A stretch of DNA of 64,000 bases from Epichloe hybrida (GCA_019022495.1 JAFEKR010000053.1:62001-126000); one strand, 5' to 3'. Shown: positions 1 to 10,725, numbered from the stretch's first letter. The notes: generated by a model from the sequence alone, not told the origin. Numbers and translations: made by a program.

Positions 1-1
1 A

Positions 2-2083
2 GCGGCGCAGGATGCACCCCTCTTCCACAGCACACTCGACGACTTCCGGGAAGAGGACGACCATGACGAACGGGAACGCGAAGCCGCAGACCTATTCGCC
101 CTGCAACGGTCACGGCGCGTGGCAGCGGCAAGCAAACTGTGCGAGAGTGTCGAATCGGCCAACAGTCGTGGATCGACTGAGGAAAGCGCTACGGGAGATG
201 GGAGCCATCTGCATCACGAGCGTCTCGTTGGTCGGGGCATAAGGAGCAGCTGGAACGGGACAAGGAGCACGCATGAACCGCACTTGGCGGGCGATGCTTT
301 ATTCGAAGAGGAAGAGGAAGAAGAAGAGGAAGAGGAAGAGGAGCTCTCCAAGTTGCATAAAGGCAATCAAGACACCGGGGAAAGCCCGCCTGGGAAGAAC
401 AAGATGGTCGATGTTGGGTTGGACTCCCAAGAAGACGGCGACGAGGACCCGCCGGAGTCGCTGTTGGGGGGCGAAGCACGTACGGATTCTAGCCCGCCAC
501 CTTTTCAACGATTCAAAGGCCAGGCCGAAGGGGAACCTTTTATGCTAAGAAGGACATCTACGGCCGAGTCTGACCTCAGCAGCTTACGTAGGCATGATCC
601 CGAGGAGCACGAGGGTGAGGTCGCCCAGCCTGGAAACTTGTTGGTCGAGGGCGAGCTCTTTAGGCACGACCCGTTCTTTGCTTGGATATTCTTGATCAGT
701 TTTGCGGCCATGCTGTCCACGTTTGTGCTCGTGTGGCTGCACACTTCACCGCAAAGCAGCCCCGTTGGAGACACCATCTACTCAACCTTGCAAAAGTCTT
801 TTGATATGCTGGCAGTGGACACCGTGGTGGCCGTGTTCGTGTCCTTCATCTGGCTTGCCGCGCTGCGATCATTCGTCCGACCGCTCGTCACGGCGATACT
901 GATCGCAGTACCGATCATCATGTTTTCATTCTCCATGTATTCCTTCGTGTCGTCGTTCAAGGGGAGGACACACGGGTCAAGTTCCCAGGACTCCATCATG
1001 CGATGGGCAGCCTTGATCCCCGCCGCATCCTGCGTGCTGTGGCTATGGCTCGTTGTCAAGGGTCGTCGGGCCATTCAGCAAGCGATTGAGATTTTGCAGT
1101 TCTCATCCAAGATCCTGTCGCAGAACGCTGGCCTGCTCATTGTAGGCTTCGGGTGTCTCGCCGTGATTGTTGTCTGGACATGGGCTTGGCTGGCCATGTT
1201 CACCCGAGTCTTCATGGGTGGGTACTTTTCCAAGTCGCTGGTCAGATTCGTCATTCGCATGTCCAGTTGGTGGCTCGGCGCCGCCTTCGTCTTGATGTAC
1301 ATGTGGACTCTTGCCGTCATAAATGCCGTCCACCGCGCGACGACTGCGGCGACGGTTTCGCAGTGGTATTTTCACCGAAATGCCGGACCCGTCACGCCGT
1401 CACGCGAGATTGTCGCGGCTGCGCTCGGCCACGCGACGACCACCATCTTTGGCAGCATCTGCGAGTGTACTTTACTCTCGCTGTTGATCCGGGCGCCCTT
1501 GCTGTTTCTGCCCAGACGGATCGGAGCCACCATCACCAAGATAGCATCGTTCTGGATTCCGGCTCCGGTCGTGGCCTTGACGAACCCTCTGGCAGTCACG
1601 TATGGTGCCATTCACTCGCAGAGTCTGGCTGTATCAGCGCGAGGACTCGATCAGATGGAGCTTGTGTCTCCCTCGATCCCGACAACGACGCTGACTCCTC
1701 GCGCCTTGCGACTTCGCGGCCAAGCCAACGGCCTGCTCCCGTATCGACTCGCAAAGCTCCTGCTCGTGGCCACACGGCTGATCATGGCGACAGGACTCGG
1801 GTTCGCGGGATGGGTCATGACGGCGAAACAGTTGCGAATCCAGCTCCCCGACGGTATGGGTGTCCGAGGGTCTGCCTACGCGTACGTCGTGGGCATCATG
1901 GCCAGTTTCATCGGATACTCTGTCATGGGCGCGATGGAAGGGATCCTCAGTGGCATCGTTGACGCCGTCTTGATCTGCTACGGCAGCGAGAAACGCATGG
2001 AGAGAGGGCACGGGCGGTATTGTTTGGAGGCAGCTTATCTATTTGGGGAACGGCGCATTGGCGAGGGACCAGGATATGTGTAA
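2..2083 (+). CDS. Choline-transporter-like protein (Pns1/CTL, SLC44 family), 5' partial
   Basis: The frame is open from the first bases of the window, so the start codon lies upstream; 693 residues are visible. The N-terminal third is hydrophilic, with a 'FALQRSRR' motif near residue 30 and a run of 13 glutamates near residue 105, as in the cytosolic tails of fungal Pns1-like proteins. The first membrane segment starts near residue 222 ('FFAWIFLISFAAMLSTFVL'). About ten hydrophobic segments follow, then the family-typical end 'SVMGAMEGILSGIVDAVLIC' and a short tail. The family comprises plasma-membrane or organellar multi-spanning proteins linked to choline transport, but substrates of the fungal members are not well settled. 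No intron is visible in this part. The internal ATG at 119 is probably not the true start, because the frame upstream of it also reads like the family. Confidence 0.85.
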   Translation, partial: AAQDAPLFHSTLDDFREEDDHDEREREAADLFALQRSRRVAAASKLCESVESANSRGSTEESATGDGSHLHHERLVGRGIRSSWNGTRSTHEPHLAGDALFEEEEEEEEEEEEELSKLHKGNQDTGESPPGKNKMVDVGLDSQEDGDEDPPESLLGGEARTDSSPPPFQRFKGQAEGEPFMLRRTSTAESDLSSLRRHDPEEHEGEVAQPGNLLVEGELFRHDPFFAWIFLISFAAMLSTFVLVWLHTSPQSSPVGDTIYSTLQKSFDMLAVDTVVAVFVSFIWLAALRSFVRPLVTAILIAVPIIMFSFSMYSFVSSFKGRTHGSSSQDSIMRWAALIPAASCVLWLWLVVKGRRAIQQAIEILQFSSKILSQNAGLLIVGFGCLAVIVVWTWAWLAMFTRVFMGGYFSKSLVRFVIRMSSWWLGAAFVLMYMWTLAVINAVHRATTAATVSQWYFHRNAGPVTPSREIVAAALGHATTTIFGSICECTLLSLLIRAPLLFLPRRIGATITKIASFWIPAPVVALTNPLAVTYGAIHSQSLAVSARGLDQMELVSPSIPTTTLTPRALRLRGQANGLLPYRLAKLLLVATRLIMATGLGFAGWVMTAKQLRIQLPDGMGVRGSAYAYVVGIMASFIGYSVMGAMEGILSGIVDAVLICYGSEKRMERGHGRYCLEAAYLFGERRIGEGPGYV

Positions 2084-3313
2084 CCAGGGTACACACACAC
2101 TGGGCTTTTGTTCCTTTCTGCTCGTCGTTCCGTCGCTCTGTATGTGGGATGTGGATGACGCATTGCTGGGGGAGTGTATAGAATGTACATGTAGAAGCGA
2201 GCGGGACATTATATGGATTACGTTGCATCTATCAGAGTGTGTACTTTGTCTCGTTGAGCGCGTTTGACATTTCCAAGCCAATCTGTCAACTTGGGTTTAC
2301 AAGACACTATCTGATTTTTGGGCATCATGTGAGTTTATCTTGATGCTGCATACTAGAGTGGCGAGACGGAACGTGGACAAAGGTGTCACGGCATAGGTCA
2401 GTGTATGGATAGACCAAGCTGCTCGACTTGGTTCCCAATGGCACTCCAGCCTGTTAACCGGCTAGCGAAATGGACGTATCGGTTCAGCCCGTAGTCCTTG
2501 GGTGAAACAATTTTGTAGGTTGACGGGTAAGCAAGGATACCAGCCTCACCAATGCCGAGCACATTTGTGTCAATGTGCGTTCGCACCGGCTTTAAGTGCA
2601 GCATGACTGTTCGCAACAGCGCAACCGGGTATCGTTATGCAGACGCACTTGCTTGTCGCAAGACACGACGCCGCGAAGCGTGAGGACAAGATTCATAGAC
2701 TTGACGAGGGGGCTGCTCTCCCTCTCTCAACGTGCTCTTGATTATTTGAAAGTCAAGGTATTACGGACCATGGTGTCCGCTTGTGCAAGTGCTTCTCGGT
2801 AGATAGAGACAGCGGTGCTACCGTTGACTGTGGTTCTGTCGCCGCACATGATGATGGTGTCTCTGTATTGAAGGGGCCGGAGTATTTCGCAGCGCTCGGG
2901 AAGTTTGAGTCCGACCGTGACATGTATTGACTACGAACAACAAAAAAATGAGGAGGAAAGGAAAAAAAAAAAAAAAGAAAAAAAAAAGACTATGGTATTG
3001 TGCGCACGAGGAGTTGTCTCCATAATAATGATGCTTCTAATTACATAAGCCATAATCCTCCCGGTCGACCGTGACAAAAGGAGTGGCTGTGCAGAGATGA
3101 AGGCAAAAAAATGACGACGGGCTTGTGCGGGGCGCGAAACCCGAGCAGCCGGGCTGCGTCCCGTGGCCTTTTCATGAAACCTTCTTGATTCCATCCATTC
3201 CCACCAAAAACATCCCATCCTCACCCATACATATACATCTCTGCGCTCTTTTCGTCAGCGCATCATTAACCAACTCAACCCGGTTTCCTTTTTTTCACGC
3301 GCCAAAGCTTCAC
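2084..3313. other. Intergenic region between the CTL and WW-domain genes
   Basis: No convincing gene was found in 1.2 kb. The left part should hold the 3' UTR of the transporter gene. An A-rich tract lies at 2940-2990. The last ~150 bases before 3314 are C/T-rich with CA blocks, typical of a fungal promoter and 5' leader. Short open frames here (for example minus 2398-2616) lack recognisable motifs. Confidence 0.5.
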
Positions 3314-4527
3314 ATGGACGACTTCGCGCCGCCTTCAGGACCTCCGCCTCCCAAGGCACCAGAAGTACCAGCCGGGTGGGTTGCGCGCTGGAACGACCAG
3401 TACAAAGAGTGGTAAGGTTTTTTTTTTTTTTTTTTTTTTCCTGCGCTTTTCTTTTCTCACCTTTAATTTTACCCCGATAGCTCTAGTGGTGCAAGGAGAA
3501 GAGAGAAAAAAAGAAAGGGGACATGAACTGAAAAAAAAAAAAAAAAAATCGCCAGGTTCTTCGTCAACGTGTACACGAAAAAGTCGCAATGGGAGAAACC
3601 CACGGCGCCCGTCTTCCCCGTCGAAGAGAGCGCTCCGTCCGAAGCCCCGCCTGGCTATGAGCCGGGGAAGAACGCGCCCATAGCGACGGATACCAAGAAG
3701 AACCCGTATGAGAACCCGACGGACGAAAAGACGGGGACGGTGCCTCACGGGAGGGCGAGCGAGGACGAGGACGCCAAGCTGGCGGCCAAGCTGCAGGCCG
3801 AGGAGGACGCGAGGGCCCGGGGGGGACCAGTGCCGCCTGCTGGGTATGGAACGGGCGGTGCGGCAGACTCGTATGCTCAGGGTCATCCTGGGAGCCTGCG
3901 GCAGGAGCCGTTCCCCTCGGACCTACCGCCTCGCGACGGGTCGATGGGCAAAGATCGTGGCGGGTTCTTGGGCAAGTTGTTCGGCAAGGGCAAGAAACCC
4001 GGCAGCGGCGGCGGTGCGTACGGAGGGTATCCCCAGCAGCCTCAGTTTCAGCATCCCCAGCAGTACGGCGGGTACCCCCAGCAAGGTCCTCCTCCTCCTC
4101 CCATGGGCGGTGGCGGCTATGGGGGATATCCCCAGCAGGGCTACGCCCAGCCTGGCTACGGCGCCCCTGGTGGCTATGGCGGCGGAGGATACCCCCCGGG
4201 CGGTTACCAACAGCAGGCGGCGGCGGGTAATAAGAAGCCTGGCATGGGCGGCGCAATGGGCATGGGCCTCGCCGGTGGTGCGCTGGGCATGGGCGCCGGC
4301 ATGCTGGGCGGTGCCCTGATTGCGGATGCTGTTCACGACCATGATCAGGCCGAGTACATGCAGGGATATGGTGAGCGTGTACCCCCCTGACCCGTTTGAG
4401 AAAGACCCCAGAGGCTCGGGAAAGTTGTGTTTACTGACAGATTCTTACAGAGGACGGACGGGATGATGACTATGGTGGTGGAGGTGATGATTTTGGCGGC
4501 GGCGATGACTTTGGCGGTGATTTCTAA
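3314..4527 (+). CDS. wwm1: WW-domain protein, Wwm1-like (Gly/Tyr/Pro/Gln-rich)
   Basis: Three exons fit: 3314-3411, 3556-4370 and 4451-4527, giving 329 residues. The first intron splits the WW domain. Joined, it reads a tryptophan (GWVARW), then 'WFFVNVYTKKSQWEKP', with both signature tryptophans and the closing proline (residues ~18-50). A charged linker and a long Gly-Gly-Tyr-Pro-Gln-Gln low-complexity region follow. A glycine/methionine-rich segment ends in 'GGALIADAVHDHD', and the tail repeats DDYGGG/DDFGG. An N-terminal WW domain, Q/Y/G-rich middle, hydrophobic Gly patch and acidic Gly/Phe tail match yeast Wwm1, which binds metacaspase; the equivalence is inference from architecture. The ATG context (cacATGG) is good. 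Intron 1 is flanked by a T22 and an A18 run. EMC7 converges from the right. Confidence 0.8.
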
Positions 4528-4624
4528 TCGGGGCTTTGGAAGAGACGTGTTCGTTCTCGTGTTCTTGTTCAGACTGAGTGATGGTGGACCAGAATTCATG
4601 ATGTAGCAGAACTTGCCTTGAAAC

Positions 4625-4630
4625 AATAAA
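4625..4630 (+). terminator. AATAAA polyadenylation signal of the WW-domain gene
   Basis: AATAAA lies about 100 bases past the stop at 4527, before a G-rich stretch. This is a normal distance for a fungal polyadenylation signal. It sits in the short convergent region before the EMC7 stop. Confidence 0.5.
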
Positions 4631-4904
4631 GTTGGAACTTCCAACAATGACGGGGGGGGGGGCCAGCAGAGCAAAGGAAGAGGTGGATGGCTGCCTCTTC
4701 TGTCTACGTCTACGATCAACAATTTGAGTCATGATTCAAAAAAGATTCGATGAAAACGATGCCACCATGCCGAAACCCGGAAAGTAGACTTGGACGGCAA
4801 TAACGTCAGCTGATTCAAAGCAGACGGACATGTTCTGCCAAAAGCATGCATGCCAACAACCACCAGCACCTCGGTAAATATACAATCACTTCTTCCCACG
4901 AATT

Positions 4905-5882
4905 TCATCCCCTCCGAACAGGCTCGTTCCGCTTCCGCCCATGATTGGCATTCCCCTGCCCCTCACCCGCGCCGTCCTTCTTGCTCGAACCAGCCAGGAA
5001 GGCAGCCATGTCAAAGTTCCCAAGCGGATTCTGCTGCTGCGCACCGCCGCCGCCCATGACGGCATTTAGCGGGCTGTTTCGCTGCGAAGCTTCAAACTCG
5101 GCCTTTGTTTCGGGGTCCACTGTTGCTGCGTTAGTGAAAATGAGGGCGGAAAGAGGCCGAGGAAAGCCGGTAGCCAAAACGTACTGTTCTCAACTAGTTT
5201 CGGCATGCCGATGAAAATCACCATGCTGACTAGACCCATCAGAATCATGGGATTCTTCAGAATACTCAATATGGAGACTTGAGAGATTGTTAGCAAAGGG
5301 GGGGGTTTTTTTTTCCTTTTTTTCCTTTTTTTTTTCCCGCATGTATTATGAACCGAAACAGGGGAGAGAGATGACCCTCTCTCCATTGCTTTGGAAACGC
5401 AGAGAAAAGGTGGAGGAGAGGGGGGGAGGAATTCAAAGAGAGAGCAGAAGAAAAAGGAACATACAGCTCGGTCGGTCCACAAAGTAAATCTTCTTGCCAA
5501 TACTCTTCACCTCGACGCCCTCGCCGGCGCTGCCCTCCCTGACGGGCACCGGCTCGCCTTTGTTCCCCCACTCGTTGCCGCGAAACGTGTCCCATGCTTG
5601 TATGAGCTCGGCGCCATCCTGGTCGACGCTCACGTCGATGCGAAGCGGGCGGAATCCATCCGTCGTGCAGTGCACGTCGGCGAGGTAAGAACCGGGCGTG
5701 ACGTTGTGGAATACGAAGGTGTTGACCGAGGACAGCGGCGCAGAGTGGTACTCGGAGAGGGTGGACAGCGTGGCGTGCGTGGTCGGCGGGAGGGCGAACG
5801 GGTTCGGCGTGGCGGGGAGGTAGAGTGTCAGAGAGGCCGCCGCCGTGCAGGCCGGGAGCGCGAGGAGCGCGAGGAGATGCAT
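4905..5882 (-). CDS. EMC7: ER membrane protein complex subunit 7 (EMC7/Sop4)
   Basis: Exons on the minus strand are 5882-5465, 5277-5185 and 5119-4905, giving 241 residues. The start encodes a signal peptide (MHLLALLALPACTAAA). A lumenal beta-sandwich domain follows, containing 'NTFVFHNVTPGSYLADVHC' typical of EMC7. Exon 2 supplies the hallmark membrane anchor, 'LKNPMILMGLVSMVIFIGMP'. Exon 3 begins with the conserved cytosolic 'MDPETKAEFEASQRNSPL' and 'NFDMAAFLAG'. EMC inserts tail-anchored and multi-pass proteins into the ER membrane. Intron phases agree across both junctions. Intron 1 uses an AAG acceptor after a CTAAC branch site and contains long A/T homopolymers. Confidence 0.9.
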
Positions 5883-6544
5883 TGATTGCTAGGAGAGGGA
5901 ACGAGGGAAGGGCTGGTGACGACGTGGGTTGTTGCTTGAAGGTTGGAGATAGTGCATGTTTCTTTCTTCGGCAGGGGGGGGGTCGTTTTGTTTGGAAGAG
6001 CTGGGTGGGTCCAATCACCGAGCGGCGAGAGGGGGGTGGGATAGATATGTGGGGTATTACTTGTAACTTATCAACTCGTCGAAGATATTCTTCTTGATCG
6101 ACGAGATATCAACAAGGTAATACCCTCGAAGCTTCCCCTGCTACTTTCTCCAACTACATAAGCTAGTACGGATTACATACGCAACATTGGATGGCTCGTG
6201 CAATGCCCCCGCTTTGGGCGGGTGCGAGAATGAGTAAGCCATCGTCATCTGCCAGGGTTCTCTTGAATCTTTACATATGTACAAACTTCACCCTCCACTT
6301 TACATATATGTATACTGGCGTGATTATGAGCAAATAGAATGGCTAATGAGATTTTGATAAAGCCTGGTTGTAAGCCAATGTTTCCCAAGGGCATAGGCGA
6401 CCTTTCTACTATTGTGCCATGGCACTTCTGCGTCAAACGTTGGAGGTTGGGAGGTGGGCTTGCTTGGGCCTCCATCGTTTGCTGTATCGAGGGATCTTAC
6501 CTCGGTTCCGCTGACCGGTGTGGGGTTGCCTGCCATTGTGCTTG
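5883..6544. other. Upstream region of EMC7, left edge of the AT desert
   Basis: Normal base composition. It should contain the EMC7 promoter. The only open frame of note is the weak minus-strand one listed separately at 6324-6536. No repeats were recognised until the 141-bp duplication at 6545. Confidence 0.4.
6324..6536 (-). CDS. Doubtful short hypothetical protein (70 residues)
   Basis: An open frame reads MAGNPTPVSGTEVRSL and on to a stop at 6324. No domain, signal peptide or family is recognised. A GAG-GTAAGAT sequence near codon 13 could be a splice donor, so this could be the first exon of a gene whose remainder is missing. It ends about 90 bases from the start of the RIP-mutated block, so it may be a gene stub. 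It may equally be chance. Confidence 0.15.
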   Translation of the reverse strand: MAGNPTPVSGTEVRSLDTANDGGPSKPTSQPPTFDAEVPWHNSRKVAYALGKHWLTTRLYQNLISHSICS

Positions 6545-6685
6545 TTAGAATTGTATGATGTGACAGCTTATATTGCATGTAAGGTACAAGTTACATATGT
6601 ACAGGTTATAGGCAGTATAAGCCCTAATATACACTTTACTACGTAATCTAGCTAAAGTAGTCCTAATTAGCTATAGAATCTAATA
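6545..6685 (+). repeat. Left copy of a 141-bp direct repeat bounding the AT desert
   Basis: This aligns without gaps to 26002-26142. In the left copy, positions 1-84 look native (for example 'ttacatatgtacagg'). From 6629 on, every difference is C-to-T or G-to-A relative to the right copy. The two copies are identical across a core of about 26 bases (6603-6628), 'ggttataggcagtataagcc' and following. Confidence 0.85.
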
Positions 6686-6880
6686 CCTCTCCTTAAGAGT
6701 TATAATAGTGCTAATTCTAGTAAACTTCTTTTTTTATTACCCTTATTAAAACCCTATAGGAAAAAGAGTAATAACCTATAGTAATTCTTTAATATAGTAC
6801 TTATAATATTCTTTATTCCTTCCTTTAAAGGCTTATTACCTTTATTTACTTCTTTAACTTAGGCCTTACTAGTGCCTTTA

Positions 6881-7150
6881 TGTCACGGCTTGCACCGAAA
6901 GGTTGAGAACGAAGTAATAGCTAAGACTATTGCAGTCGCTGCTAGATAGATGCTAGCTAGGGGTAGGTGCGTGAAGGTTTTAATCTCTAACCTAGCACTA
7001 ATAATATGCGTAGTCTTTAATAAATACCTTACTTTATAAGCATATAGCTATCTTATAGCTAGCTAGCCTCTTTGTTATTCGCATAGCCTAAAGGTTCTCC
7101 AAAGACCCGCTTCGATAAACATCCTATCTTTGACCTTTGCGCTCCTGACA
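6881..7150 (+). mobile_element. Solo LTR, 270-bp family, copy 1 (TSD CTTTA)
   Basis: The sequence begins TGTCACGGCTTGCACCG and ends GCGCTCCTGACA, so it has TG...CA termini and a TGTCA/TGACA inverted end. It is flanked by the perfect 5-bp direct repeat CTTTA (6876-6880 and 7151-7155). Another copy lies at 9411-9680 and an inverted copy at 8187-8460. No internal retroelement sequence lies between its ends. It sits inside the minus-strand Copia relic. Confidence 0.85.
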
Positions 7151-8186
7151 CTTTATCCCTAAGTTTACTAGGTTTTTTATTTATAAGATTTAGTTTACCT
7201 TAATAATCTTTTCCTAAATTAATTCACGGATTTTATAGTATTAAATCCTAATATACTTTGTTTATTTATAGAATTTTATGTTATTTAAAATTATTTATAT
7301 GCTAGTATTATCTATATAAAGTTATAAAGGCACTTACTATTTATAAATCTCTTTTATTAACCCTTTTAAGTATATAGCTTTAAGCCTAGCACTAAAGAGA
7401 CTAATATATTTTACTTTAGTGCTTAAGGTTATAATAACGCTTTATTTCTTGCTTTTCTAGCTAATTATAGCTTTAGCTAGAAGGAAGATATAGTAATTAA
7501 TAGACTTAAAGTTACTTTTATTATACGCTTATTTAGTATTTAAGAAGCCTATAATCTTATTATTTTATATACTATTAAAGAATAGTACTAGGTTAATTAT
7601 AAATCTAATATATTATAGTACTTACTTTATTACTAATAAGTGCCTTACTATTAGGTTAGTTATAAACTTACTTAACTTTACTATAGGATATAGTAAGTTA
7701 ATTTATATTCTAATTATTATAAATATTAGTGTTCTAAGGATATACTAAAAGAGTAACTAATTATCTTTATAATATTCCTTACTCTTTATATAAGGCTTTA
7801 GTATCTCTAAGGTATTTATAGGTATATTTTATAGCTTTATATTTTCTATATTTAGTTACCTTAGTAACCTTTTTAAGTATAGTTACTATAAGAAAGAGAT
7901 AGTTCTTTTTTTTAATCTCTTGTAATTACTATATATAAGAAGTAATACACTAGACTAAGATTAGTTATCTTAAACTTCTTTACTAGTTTTACCTTAACTT
8001 CCTTAATTATAGTAATATTAGGTTTAAAAAATAGTATATTATCTATATAAATAGTAATAATTATATTATTCTTAAGGAAAATTACCTTATTAAATTTTAA
8101 CTAAGTAAAGCCTATAGTAATAAGTTTAGTTAAGAGTATTTTAAACTATACTTATAAGGCTTACTTTAGGCTATAAAGGGCCTTTA

Positions 8187-8460
8187 TGTCAGGAGCGCAG
8201 AGGTCAAAGATAGGATGTTTGTTTATCGAAGCGGGTCTTCGGAGAACCTTTAGGCTATGCAAATAACAAAGAGGCTAGCTAGCTACAAGATAGCCACGTG
8301 CTTATAGAGCAGGGTATTTATTAAAGACTACGTATATTATTAGTACTAGGTTAAAGATTAAAACCTTTACATACTTACCCCTAGCTAGTATTTATCTAGT
8401 AATAACTATAATAGTCTTAGCTATTACTTTATTCTTAACCTTTTAGTGTAAGCTATAATA
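8187..8460 (-). mobile_element. Solo LTR, 270-bp family, copy 2 (inverted, flanks do not match)
   Basis: This is the reverse complement of the family at 6881 and 9411, starting TGTCAGGAGCGCAGAGG. The far end is RIP-degraded to 'agctataata' where 'agccgtgaca' is expected. The left flank is CTTTA, but the right flank is AATTA, so there is no clean target duplication. It splits the Copia RT relic just before the YxLK motif. Confidence 0.75.
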
Positions 8461-8890
8461 AATTAATCTCTCTTAACCTTTTTAAAAATATAAACTATTA
8501 GCTAGATTATTATATAGTTAATACTTTAAAGATCTATAAGAAATACGCTAGTATCTTATAATAATAAAGCTATAAATAATTAGGAAGATAAAGAACCCCT
8601 ATAATCTAGAACTATAGATAATAATAGGGTATAATAAACACTACTTAATCCTAATTTAGGTAAAGGTATAAATAATATAACTAAAGAAAAAAGGGCGTTA
8701 TAGTAATGCTATAAGGTTATATAATCTAAGCTATATTACCTTTAGAGAAGATAAGAGGTCTTATAAATAAAGGTATAAATTAGAGAGCTTAAGGTAAATC
8801 TAGGATTAGCTAGACCTTAAACTAGACCTATAATTACCCCTTAAACATTAGCTATAATTTTACTTATAGTTTATAGTAACTTAGTAGTAA

Positions 8891-8898
8891 TTATATAG
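8891..8898. repeat. 8-bp target-site duplication TTATATAG, left
   Basis: TTATATAG immediately precedes the hAT terminus CAGACAATTG and recurs perfectly at 14365-14372, right after the other terminus (ATCCTCTG). An 8-bp duplication is the hAT superfamily hallmark. Confidence 0.85.
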
Positions 8899-9410
8899 CA
8901 GACAATTGTATGTAGTGTAATTAATGTAGTTTTTAGGGGGTACCTTGTAATTGTAGTTGTAATTATTACTAGGGTGTAATTAATTAATTGTAATTGTTAA
9001 CTACATGTAATTAATTGTAATTGTTAACTACATGTAATTAATTGTAATTGTAGTTGTAATAATTACAATTAATTACAACTACAACTACATAATTACATGT
9101 AATTGTTACTAAAAATAGAAAACTTATATATAATTAAGATATATTTTTCTTTGGATTTTTCTTTATAAACTTAATATTACGCTTATTTTCTTTTATAATT
9201 TAGTTATTTAGTTATAATATTTTATAGTCTAAGCTAATTTAGACTATTAAGCTAATTATAGGTATATAGTAGCTAAATATAGAATCTTTTAGTCTTATCT
9301 TATAGCCTGTTTTTTTTATATATACTATAGGTTTATTTACTTTAATATCTTTTTTTTAGATTTACTATTCTTTTTAATATACTTTTTTTACTTTTAATAT
9401 AGTATATACC

Positions 9411-9680
9411 TGTCACGGCTTGCACCGAAAGGTTAAGAACGAAGTGATAGCTAAGACTATCGCAGTCGCTACTAGATAGATACTAGCTAGGGGCAGGTGC
9501 GTAAAGGTTTTAATCTCTAACCTAGCACTTATAATATGCGTAGTCTTTAATAAATACCCCGCTCTATAAGCACGTGGCTATCTTGTAGCTAGCTAGCCTC
9601 TTTGTTATCCGCATGGCCCGAAGGTTCTCCGAAGACCTGCTTCGATAAACATCCTATCTTTGACCTCTGCGCTCCTGACA
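9411..9680 (+). mobile_element. Solo LTR, 270-bp family, copy 3 (TSD ATACC)
   Basis: Begins TGTCACGGCTTGCACCG, ends CTCCTGACA, and is flanked by a perfect ATACC duplication (9406-9410 and 9681-9685). It is the least RIP-altered of the three copies, retaining for example GCACGTGGCTATCTTG. It is nested inside the left part of the hAT transposon and so inserted later. Confidence 0.85.
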
Positions 9681-10474
9681 ATACCCTAAAGAAATTATTT
9701 TTTATTATATATAAATAAGACTAAAATTCTAATAATATTATATAAATATGTATTATTATCTTATTATTAAGAGAATATTTAAATTTATATAAAATAGGAA
9801 TTCCTAGTTACTTAGCTATTTTATTAAAATTATAAACAATTATATTAACTTTTAAGGTTTTTCTAGAAAAAGAATTAGTAAAAATACTTAGAAAAGTTAC
9901 TTTAAAATAACTTAAATATTTAATAATAAATATAATAAATATAATAAATATATTTAATATAATTTCTTTAATCTTAAAGATAATAGAAAATAAGCTTTAA
10001 AAGTTAGTCTAATAAATTATATTATATATAGCTTATTTACTTAGTTATATAGTCTTTTAAAAAGTAAGTCTTATATAGTATATTATTTACTTATTAATAG
10101 TACTATTAATTAAATATATTAGAATTTTTAAAAATAAAAAAGAGAAAAGAATTTTATTTTATTAATATTTTAAAAAATCTTAAAATACTAAATAATTAAA
10201 AAGTTAAGCTTTTTCTATAGTAATTTACTTATACTTACTAGTTTTTATATTTAAATTATTTATTAGTTATTTATTTTTAATTAAACTTTAACACTAGTAA
10301 TATTATAAGTAATATAAGTAATATTAGTAATATTAGTAATATAAATAACATTAGTAATATAAGCTATTATAAGCTATTATAAGCTATTATAAGCTATTAT
10401 AAGCTATTATAAGCTATTTTAAGCTATTTTAAGCTATTACTATAATAAGTAACGTAAAATAATATAGTAAATAC

Positions 10475-10725
10475 TAGAATTAAAGTGGGGCAGTGGCAAA
10501 TCAGGCTATTAATACGAGAATTAAAGTGGGGCAGTAACAAAGCAGGCTATTAATACGAGAATTAAAGTGGGGCAGTAACAAAGCAGGCTATTAATACGAG
10601 AATTAAAGTGGGGCAGTAGCAAATCAGGCTATTAATACGAGAATTAAAATGGGGCAGTGGCAAATCAAGCTATTAATACGAGAATTAAAGTGAGGCAGTG
10701 GCAAATTAAGCTATAGATAGCAAAT
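10475..10725 (+). repeat. 41-bp tandem repeat, six copies
   Basis: The motif TTAAAGTGGGGCAG recurs at 10480, 10521, 10562, 10603, 10644 and 10685, an exact 41-base period. Units differ by a few bases (gtggc/gtaac; caaatca/caaagca). The GTGGGGCAGTGGCAAA core is unusually GC-rich for this desert. It lies about 180 bases upstream of the hAT transposase start, so it could be a promoter or transposase-binding array of the element. Copies are adjacent without unique spacers, so this is not CRISPR. Confidence 0.9.

Larger units (their letters stand above)
6686..8898 (-). pseudogene. RIP-degenerate Copia pol relic (RT and RNase H), interrupted by solo LTRs
   Basis: On the minus strand the sequence just left of 8187 decodes as 'KALYSLK', the Copia RT motif (normally Y-G-L-K-Q). 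Further along is 'IYIDNILFF', equivalent to the YVDD catalytic box with the second aspartate replaced by asparagine. Near 7430-7500 it reads 'IISxKSKKxSVI' then 'TLSTKVKYISL', the Copia RNase H block. Stops (mostly TAG/TAA) sit where Gln or Trp is expected, as RIP would cause. Solo LTRs at 6881 and 8187 break it. The region 8461-8898 probably continues upstream pol but I could not decode it. No LTR pair for this relic was identified. Confidence 0.6.

Noticed and set aside
2398..2616. 72-residue minus-strand frame downstream of the transporter gene
   Set aside because: No family features; probably within the transporter 3' UTR.
3335..4342. Long Arg/Pro-rich minus-strand frames opposite the WW-domain gene
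   Set aside because: Shadow frames of a GC-rich Gly/Pro/Gln-coding exon; the plus strand has a clear WW domain and splice sites.
10475..10725. CRISPR-like regular repeats
   Set aside because: The 41-bp units are directly adjacent with no unique spacers, inside a eukaryotic transposon.
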